Source of the DNA: an uncultured Chthoniobacterales bacterium | GTDB taxonomy: Bacteria; Verrucomicrobiota; Verrucomicrobiae; Chthoniobacterales; UBA10450 | DNA length: 8,915 bases | NCBI GenBank assembly: GCA_955652855.1 | Contig: CATPCN010000680.1 | Span: forward strand, 1-8,915 | Reading direction: 5' to 3' | In this document: positions 1-4,257 of the stretch, one piece after another | How positions within the stretch are numbered: position 1 is the stretch's first letter | Layout: every line of letters starts with the position of its first letter | Made by a program: the position numbers and the translations under genes | Notes under the pieces: generated by a model | What the model was told of the DNA's origin: nothing | What the model saw: the letters and a program-made list of their open reading frames with translations, nothing else | The model's database searches: none

Positions 1-20
1 CCGCAATAACGGAGAGACCT

Positions 21-218
21 GTGTTCGGTATCCTGAACCTACTTCGTGGAACAACCATTCAGCTTGAAGTACCTGCGGAGACGCTGCGACTGATCGAAAG
101 GGCGGCTGCTGGATCAGGATGCTCTGTCACTGAGTTCATCATCCAGGCTGCCAGGACGCACGCAAGAGTAATCCTAGCGGATCGGACCATGGAAAGCATG
201 GAGACTCGGGGATATTGA
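21..218 (+). CDS. DUF1778-type (ribbon-helix-helix) antitoxin, short and without toxin
   Basis: This 65-aa protein resembles DUF1778 antitoxins, the DNA-binding partners of GNAT acetyltransferase toxins that block translation by acetylating aminoacyl-tRNA. The match is the core from about residue 10 to 52: a beta strand (TIQLEVPAE), then TLRLIERAAAGSGCSVTEFI and a helix ending ARVILAD. The GTG start at 21 is supported by GGAGAG at 11-16. Family members usually run to about 90 aa and carry a C-terminal tail that neutralises the toxin. Here the similarity stops near residue 54 and the protein ends in MESMETRGY, so the toxin-binding tail seems to be missing. No GNAT gene follows: the next plus-strand sequence is non-coding and then meets a convergent operon. 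It is probably a remnant or an orphan regulator. The family call is from remembered motifs, not a search. Confidence 0.7.
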   Translation: MFGILNLLRGTTIQLEVPAETLRLIERAAAGSGCSVTEFIIQAARTHARVILADRTMESMETRGY

Positions 219-279
219 GTTTACGCGCGGGTGCGGGCCTGTACGGGACAGAGTTGTCGCCCATCGTCAAAGACCCCTT
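219..279. other. convergent intergenic region
   Basis: This short gap lies between two convergent genes. It is GC-rich and contains imperfect dyads (CTGT-acggg-ACAG near 239-251 and GACA-gagt-TGTC near 247-258). There is no T-run that would make a clear intrinsic terminator. On the minus strand it contains GGGGTC (277-272), the usual outer hexamer of Tn3-family ends, two bases past the stop codon of the leftmost operon gene. No further similarity to the 7369-7406 end is visible. Confidence 0.4.
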
Positions 280-567
280 CTATTGAATCTCTGAATCCAC
301 GGGTAAAACCACTTTGGGATCAAGCATCTGCATCCAGAATCCCACTTCCTCGCTAGGCGGCGGCAAGCGCCGCATGTGACATTCAAAGGCTGTGAGGGCC
401 ATCCGGTGGATGGCGCGCCGTTCCTCATCAGGTACATCCAGCTCCAGAAGGTTCTCGTCCAAGTCGTTGAGAACGTCTGCCAGAATGCGCGCAAGCTGTC
501 GAAGTTCCGGCTCCAGATCGCCGAGGTCTTTTTCGAGGACCTTCTCAAATTCGGCAAAATCAATCAT
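280..567 (-). CDS. acidic protein of unknown function, last gene of the operon, partner of the CcdA-like gene
   Basis: I do not recognise this 95-aa protein. It is strongly acidic and probably mostly helical in its first 70 residues (for example FEKVLEKDLGDLEPELRQLA and the acidic stretch LNDLDENLLELDVPDEE), followed by a short tail with VGFWMQMLDPKVVLPVD. It has no signal peptide or membrane segment. Its ATG overlaps the stop codon of the upstream CcdA-like gene in an ATGA arrangement, so translation is very likely coupled. That places it where a toxin or partner would lie in a type II toxin-antitoxin pair. The sequence does not show the CcdB fold signature (the N-terminal FDVYRNP-type strand), so it should not be named CcdB. 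It could be a new toxin, an accessory subunit or a small regulator. That it is a real gene is well supported by tight packing with its neighbours. Confidence 0.65.
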   Translation of the reverse strand: MIDFAEFEKVLEKDLGDLEPELRQLARILADVLNDLDENLLELDVPDEERRAIHRMALTAFECHMRRLPPPSEEVGFWMQMLDPKVVLPVDSEIQ

Positions 568-731
568 CGGTCGCGTGCCCAGGACGGCGGCAGGAGCAGC
601 CCGTGTTCATCGATGCGCCGGTTGTGCGCATCGATGGCATCCTTGTTGGCGCAGAGCCATTCCTGTTCCCGGCCGCCAAGCTTCCTGCGGGCTTTGCCTT
701 TGTGCTTTCCGGACGAGTCAGGCTTTTCCAT
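564..731 (-). CDS. CcdA-like small antitoxin candidate (55 aa)
   Basis: This 55-aa gene was found by reading the minus strand between its neighbours. The N-terminus is basic (K9-K17 includes HKGKARRK). The C-terminal half, residues 21-47 (core EWLCANKDAIDAHNRRIDEH then GLLL), resembles the C-terminal toxin-binding segment of CcdA-family antitoxins, which typically have an AI-x3-N-x2-(V/I)-(D/E)-x-(H/N)-G-L pattern. CcdA normally has about 75-80 residues with an N-terminal ribbon-helix-helix DNA-binding part. Here the N-terminus is short and shows no clear RHH. The start overlaps the end of the DUF2442 gene by 14 nt, with AAGG about nine bases upstream. The stop overlaps the start of the next gene in ATGA. 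An antitoxin role is inferred from the motif and the gene order, and no CcdB is present in the window. Confidence 0.6.
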   Translation of the reverse strand: MEKPDSSGKHKGKARRKLGGREQEWLCANKDAIDAHNRRIDEHGLLLPPSWARDR

Positions 732-1011
732 TGCTCGAAGCCTTCGGTTTTTGTGAGGTCCGCGCGATCGGTTGGCCCGTTAGTTGAGCATAAATCGCGT
801 CAGGCGCAAGATCGGCCCCGTTGGGCCAGCACGGCGCGCCGAATTCTTCCAGGCTCACCTGAGAAAAAAATGCCTCATCGCGCAACGGCGCGAAGACCGG
901 ACCAAAAAGCTCCGATTCAAGCTCAATAGTCCCGGTCACGCCATCCTCAAACGCGACCTCCAGCCGGTATCCGGCAAGCGGCGCTATCTTGGTGAGGCGG
1001 TTCATGGCCAT
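718..1011 (-). CDS. DUF2442 domain protein
   Basis: This 97-aa protein fits DUF2442. That is a small alpha/beta family common in genomes with many toxin-antitoxin genes, often next to DUF4160, and thought by association to belong to such modules. Diagnostic stretches are PLAGYRLEVAFEDGVTG (11-27), the central LFGPVFAPLRDEAFF (35-49) and the conserved CWPNGADLAPDAIY (61-74). The family core ends near residue 80 and the last 17 residues form a Lys/Ser-rich tail. The start at 1011 has AAAGG nine bases upstream; the ATG two codons later is less well placed. It starts 24 bp after the 69-aa gene and overlaps the CcdA-like gene by 14 nt, so it is part of the same transcript. No DUF4160 partner is present. 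Biochemical function is unknown. Confidence 0.85.
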   Translation of the reverse strand: MAMNRLTKIAPLAGYRLEVAFEDGVTGTIELESELFGPVFAPLRDEAFFSQVSLEEFGAPCWPNGADLAPDAIYAQLTGQPIARTSQKPKASSNGKA

Positions 1012-1035
1012 ATCTGAGCGCCTTTCTCTTTCGGC

Positions 1036-1245
1036 CTAAATTTCAAGTTCCTGGTCATAAGCGGCCAGTTCCTCAAGGATCTTCCGGCGGGCAGCTTTGG
1101 CGGCAGCCTGTTTGGCCCGCTTCTGGTTCTTGGCAGGCCGGAATTCACCGCGCTCATAGGCTTCGATCAGCTTCTTTTCTTCGTCATCATGAAGCGCGCG
1201 TTTCTTCTCGCGGCCTTTGTCCTTTCCCGACTGGCTTTTTTTCAT
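1036..1245 (-). CDS. small basic protein, resembles the N-terminal part of CopG/BrnA-type antitoxins
   Basis: This 69-aa protein is highly charged, with a Lys/Arg-rich N-terminus, a middle stretch DEEKKLIEAYERGEFRPAKN (21-40) and an Ala/Lys helix (about 41-60). The EEKKLIEAYERGEFRP stretch is reminiscent of the segment before the ribbon-helix-helix domain in CopG/BrnA-like antitoxins, where an 'E-x-I-L-E-A-(Y/F)-E-x-G-E' pattern is common. No RHH follows here; the protein ends in AAYDQELEI. It may be a truncated antitoxin or an independent nucleic-acid-binding peptide. Its ATG overlaps the stop of the DUF1612 gene (ATGA, 1245-1242), which implies translational coupling and supports it as a real gene. 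The functional suggestion is weak. Confidence 0.65.
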   Translation of the reverse strand: MKKSQSGKDKGREKKRALHDDEEKKLIEAYERGEFRPAKNQKRAKQAAAKAARRKILEELAAYDQELEI

Positions 1246-2255
1246 GGCGGCAGACCATACAGGCGGAAGGAACCGCGCCCGGTGAGTTCCTGCGCCAGGC
1301 CCTTTTTCTCAAGGCGACTGCAAAGTGCACGAGCCGCATGAGGCGTAATCCCGAGGACCTGTCCCGCTTTGTCGGCAGATACCGCCGGGCGGGCGACAAG
1401 CAGATCGATCAGTGCCGCCATCTTTGATGTCGTGCGCTGACCGGGTGCGGCCTCATGCATACGGCGGTGTGAGGCAGCCAGGCGGCCATGAAGTTTGATA
1501 CCCCAGTCAGCAGCCCGGTCGCAGGCTTCCGGAAAAGCTTCACGCCAACGTCTATCGAGGTCCGGCCTGTAGTCGGCGGCATGGCCGAGAAAGCCAACGG
1601 AAGGCAGTAGGTAATAGCCCGACGTCAGGCCAGTACGGTGGACCCACGCCATCGCCAGCGCGCGACCCGGCGCGGCGCCGATGCCCTCGGCGGCGCTTGT
1701 TGAATGCCACCGGGCGATAATGCCGCCCGCGGCTTCAAGAGGCGACAGCGACCGCCACGCGGCGATGGCTGTAGGATGAAGCGCCTGTTCAAGAGCGTCG
1801 CGCATGTCCTTGGGATTTCTCAGATTTTGGTGCAGCCACGTCGGCATCCTTTCGTCCTGGCTGATGAAATTGCCACGCAGGCGCAGACGTGTCAGGGCGA
1901 TCAGCCGCTGAGGGTTGAAAAGGTGCTGTGAATTGCGGCGTGTCAGGGTTGTCAGTATCCGGTGGATCTCGACGGCCCGGCTTAGATCCTGATCGGGAAT
2001 CCGATCGATTGTGTCGGCGAGCATCAACGTCAGATCGTTCGGCGTGACGTAGGCTCCATTCAGGCGCAGCGATGCCACCGCCTCATGAATGAGCGCGCGG
2101 CTAACCCAGCCAGCGCGTACGGGCGCCGGCGCCGTTGTGAGTCGCTCATCAAGGCGGGCGAGAGCAATGCTGCCCTTGAGTCCCAGCATGGGCGTTGGCG
2201 ACCGCGCAGGAACCCTCTCGACAGTCGCGGATGTATGGTCCAACCACCTGAACAT
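1242..2255 (-). CDS. DUF1612 / RHE_PE00001-family protein with C-terminal helix-turn-helix
   Basis: From the proposed ATG at 2255 this is a 337-aa protein. It resembles DUF1612 proteins of alphaproteobacteria: ALARLDERL near residues 31-39, GWVSRALIHEAVASLRLNG soon after, and a C-terminal winged-helix-like segment (292-337) containing VSADKAGQVLGITPHAARAL and ending TGRGSFRLYG, which matches the family's closing 'TGRGRFRAWG' pattern. A DNA-binding regulatory role is likely, but no family member is firmly characterised to my knowledge. The reading frame stays open to an ATG at 2381, giving 379 aa. The extra 42 residues do not look like the family, and a good promoter (2297-2324) would lie inside them, so I prefer 2255. 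The ribosome binding site at 2255 is weak (GAG close to the ATG). As first gene of the operon it may autoregulate the set, as toxin-antitoxin regulators do. Confidence 0.75.
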   Translation of the reverse strand: MFRWLDHTSATVERVPARSPTPMLGLKGSIALARLDERLTTAPAPVRAGWVSRALIHEAVASLRLNGAYVTPNDLTLMLADTIDRIPDQDLSRAVEIHRILTTLTRRNSQHLFNPQRLIALTRLRLRGNFISQDERMPTWLHQNLRNPKDMRDALEQALHPTAIAAWRSLSPLEAAGGIIARWHSTSAAEGIGAAPGRALAMAWVHRTGLTSGYYLLPSVGFLGHAADYRPDLDRRWREAFPEACDRAADWGIKLHGRLAASHRRMHEAAPGQRTTSKMAALIDLLVARPAVSADKAGQVLGITPHAARALCSRLEKKGLAQELTGRGSFRLYGLPP

Positions 2256-2296
2256 GTTCTCAACATGAGCTACGGTACGAATAGTATTTGGGCAAT

Positions 2297-2324
2297 ATAA
2301 TACGTGCCTTCCGGTTCCTGGCAA
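2297..2324 (-). promoter_or_regulatory. candidate sigma70-type promoter for the minus-strand five-gene operon
   Basis: Reading the minus strand, TTGCCA (2324-2319) and TATTAT (2302-2297) are separated by 16 bases. Transcription would begin near 2290, about 35 bases before the ATG at 2255. This placement is the main reason to reject the longer reading frame from 2381. Confidence 0.45.
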
Positions 2325-2387
2325 GTACCTTTTCAGGGGGTCGCGATTGCGACTAGGAACGCAAACCTTCACGACGCGCAAGATCGC

Positions 2388-2443
2388 TTTTGCTGCCCTG
2401 GAGAGCGTGATTCCCTGCGGTTTTCAAAGAGGGAGCAGCAAAA
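2388..2443. repeat. inverted repeat in the divergent intergenic region
   Basis: TTTTGCTGC (2388-2396) and GCAGCAAAA (2435-2443) are exact inverted copies, nine bases each, separated by 38 bases. CCT next to the left arm and AGG near the right arm may extend the pairing after a one-base slip. It could be an operator or a resolvase (res) subsite upstream of the transposition operon, or a structured leader. Just inside and after it, AAAATCGG occurs twice in direct orientation (2441-2448 and 2460-2467, 19 bases apart). Upstream, GTCGC-gatt-GCGAC forms a small hairpin at 2340-2353. Confidence 0.5.
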
Positions 2444-2537
2444 ATCGGTGGGTATGTTGAAAATCGGCAATGCCTTCAATTGATCGTTTTCTTCTATCCG
2501 CTATGTTCGTACAAACCAAGCTTTTGAGAGGTGGATA

Positions 2538-3326
2538 ATGCCGGAGCGCATTAATGGAGATGCCGTCAAGTCATCACAGGCTGAGCTTGCGGAAGATGTT
2601 ATTTCCTTCGGCCAATTGATTCTTAGCATAGTGGCCACGCGCGATTGGGCCGAGGATGATCCGGCTCTATGGATAGTGCTTTGCCTGGTGAGAAGCATAA
2701 ACCATCTTCGCGCCGTTGTTGCGCTCGCAGGAATCGGCAGCATGATTGAAATAGAAATGCTATCGCGAGGTTGCTATGAGAACCTGTTTGTTATTTGTGG
2801 ATTGAAAAATGATGGTCCGGCAACTGTCCAAAAGCTTGCTGAGGACGACGCCCTGAGCCGAAGAAAAAGAGGTGAATTCATTCACAACAACAACCTTGAC
2901 GCGCATTTGCCACCTCATCGGCGCGATAGGCTGAGGAAGATCGTCGACGAACTTAAAAGGGATTATAGCCCCTCGCAACAATTAGCTGTTGGAACTCTTG
3001 CAAACAAAGAGCCCGACCTTCAACATCTATATATTTTCTACCGCGATCTCTGTGGTAGGGCTGCGCATCCGTCAATTTCGTCGCTTAGCCGTTATCTTAT
3101 CACCCAAGAACAGATGAACGCGGATCGGCCAATTGTCAACGATGGACTCAGTTGGGATTCTAAAGATATTGATGAGGCCGTAGGCTTGGCCTGTTGCCCA
3201 GTTCTGACGAGCTGTATCCTTGCCGATGATGTTCTGTGCAACAAAAAGCATAGTTCGACAATTGAAACGCTTCAAAGGCGCTACTGCAGCCTTATAGAGA
3301 GCGAAGAAGCCAAGGCAGCGGCTTAG
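2538..3326 (+). CDS. DUF5677 domain protein, first gene of the transposition operon
   Basis: This 262-aa, apparently soluble and largely helical protein resembles DUF5677 proteins, whose function is not established. Recognisable parts are the helix with LSRGCYENLFVICGL (75-89) and the conserved YRDLCGRAAHPSISSL (168-183), which matches the family's Y-x-x-L...HP signature. The spacing around R169/R174 and H177 is loosely similar to the RX4-6H motif of HEPN ribonucleases but does not match it, so a nuclease role is only a thought. The ATG at 2538 is preceded by a strong GAGAGGTGG (2525-2533). The stop lies four bases before the tnpR ATG, so the gene is co-transcribed with the resolvase and transposase. 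Its base composition is noticeably more AT-rich than the flanking genes, which suggests acquisition by the transposon. It sits where res or a promoter would normally precede tnpR. Confidence 0.7.
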   Translation: MPERINGDAVKSSQAELAEDVISFGQLILSIVATRDWAEDDPALWIVLCLVRSINHLRAVVALAGIGSMIEIEMLSRGCYENLFVICGLKNDGPATVQKLAEDDALSRRKRGEFIHNNNLDAHLPPHRRDRLRKIVDELKRDYSPSQQLAVGTLANKEPDLQHLYIFYRDLCGRAAHPSISSLSRYLITQEQMNADRPIVNDGLSWDSKDIDEAVGLACCPVLTSCILADDVLCNKKHSSTIETLQRRYCSLIESEEAKAAA

Positions 3327-3330
3327 GCTG

Positions 3331-4257
3331 ATGTCCGCTCGCCTTATCGGTTATGCAAGAGTCTCCACTGACAGCCAAGGTGTCGAAGCTCAGGAATATG
3401 AACTCCGGACTGCAGGCTGCATGGTTGTTTACTGTGAATATGCATCCGGTGATACGCGGGCGCGACCGGAACTGGTGAGACTGCTTGCGCAGATTAGGCC
3501 CGGAGATGTGCTGACTGTGGTCCGTCTGGACCGTCTCGCACGGTCCGTCAGCCACTTGCTCGAAACTATCGAAATACTGGACGACAAAGGCGCGCATTTC
3601 CGCTCGCTGCGGGACCCCATTGACACATCGACCGCGCAGGGGATGTTCTCTCTACAGGTGCTGGGCGCTGTCGCCCAGCTTGAACGGGCGCTGATTTCGG
3701 AGCGCACGAAAGCCGGTATCTCCGCCGCCCGCGCCAGGGGTAGAGAGCTCGGCAATCCAGGCTTGCGTAGGGGAGACAAGACAGCAGTCGCCAAGGCAGC
3801 CGCCGCGCGCAGTCGCCAGCATATGGCCAATCTCATAGCCTCCATGGATACTTGGATGCCGACTGTTAGGCGCATGCGGCCAGACCAGCCCTGGAACGAC
3901 ATCGTGCGCGTTCTCAACGTGAAGGCATTGAAACCCTGGACACCTGAGCGCCTGCGGCGATCCGTCAAACATCTCGTGCGAGAGAGGCTCGCTGACAAGG
4001 ATCTGCTAAATCGGGCGCCGATGAAAAGGCCGGACAACCGGCTCATGACCCTCATCGCCGGCGTCGCGTTGGCGAATCCCGACGCTTCACTGCGCACCAT
4101 AGCAGCGCAGCTCGAAGCCATGCACGAACGCACGCCACGCGGCGCAAGCACATGGACGGCGTCGTCTGTCAAAAACCTGCTCGATCGCGCAAAGAGGCAG
4201 GGCTTAATTCCAATAGCTTCGGCATCGGCCTTAACAGCGACAGGAGCGCATTTTTGA
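3331..4257 (+). CDS. tnpR: long serine resolvase of a Tn3-family transposon (TnpR)
   Basis: This 308-aa serine recombinase resolves the cointegrates formed by replicative Tn3 transposition, acting at a res site. The N-terminal catalytic domain (about 1-140) shows YARVST with R10 and nucleophile S12, and RLDRLARS with D67, R68 and R71, equivalent to the gamma-delta resolvase active site. A long helix (about 104-136, VLGAVAQLERALISERTKAG) follows, and then ARGRELGNPG. Classical resolvases end near 185 aa. The extra C-terminus here matches the long TnpR class found in some Tn3 transposons (ISXc5/Tn5044-type). It contains two helix-turn-helix-like units (about 188-216 and 253-292), each with an I-x-x-(V/A)-L...W-T-x-x-(R/S) pattern. 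The start follows the DUF5677 stop by four bases. The TGA overlaps the TTG start of tnpA. Confidence 0.93.
   Translation: MSARLIGYARVSTDSQGVEAQEYELRTAGCMVVYCEYASGDTRARPELVRLLAQIRPGDVLTVVRLDRLARSVSHLLETIEILDDKGAHFRSLRDPIDTSTAQGMFSLQVLGAVAQLERALISERTKAGISAARARGRELGNPGLRRGDKTAVAKAAAARSRQHMANLIASMDTWMPTVRRMRPDQPWNDIVRVLNVKALKPWTPERLRRSVKHLVRERLADKDLLNRAPMKRPDNRLMTLIAGVALANPDASLRTIAAQLEAMHERTPRGASTWTASSVKNLLDRAKRQGLIPIASASALTATGAHF
4242..4246 (+). promoter_or_regulatory. ribosome binding site that decides the tnpA start
   Basis: AGGAG lies seven bases upstream of the TTG at 4254. The frame is open further upstream to an ATG at 4152, but that stretch is the resolvase gene read in another frame. 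The homologous protein sequence begins only at KKHEILSPQAR, so TTG at 4254 is the start. Confidence 0.75.

Noticed and set aside
280..567. Naming the 95-aa protein CcdB because it follows a CcdA-like gene
   Set aside because: None of the CcdB sequence features are present; only the gene order suggests it.
376..929. Plus-strand open frames opposite the operon (376-756, 392-787, 603-929)
   Set aside because: They lie opposite recognisable or tightly packed minus-strand genes and encode low-complexity Arg/Ser/Pro-rich products without family features.
2337..2374. GGGGTC at 2337-2342 as the left terminal repeat of the transposon
   Set aside because: After the hexamer only a few scattered bases match the end at 7369-7406 and there is no ACGCTAAG inner end, so similarity is at chance level.
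2256..2381. N-terminal extension of the DUF1612 gene to the ATG at 2381
   Set aside because: The 42 extra residues do not resemble the family and a good promoter for the operon lies inside this stretch.
4152..4253. Transposase starting at ATG 4152
   Set aside because: This stretch is the resolvase gene in another frame. The family sequence starts at the TTG at 4254, which has AGGAG seven bases upstream.
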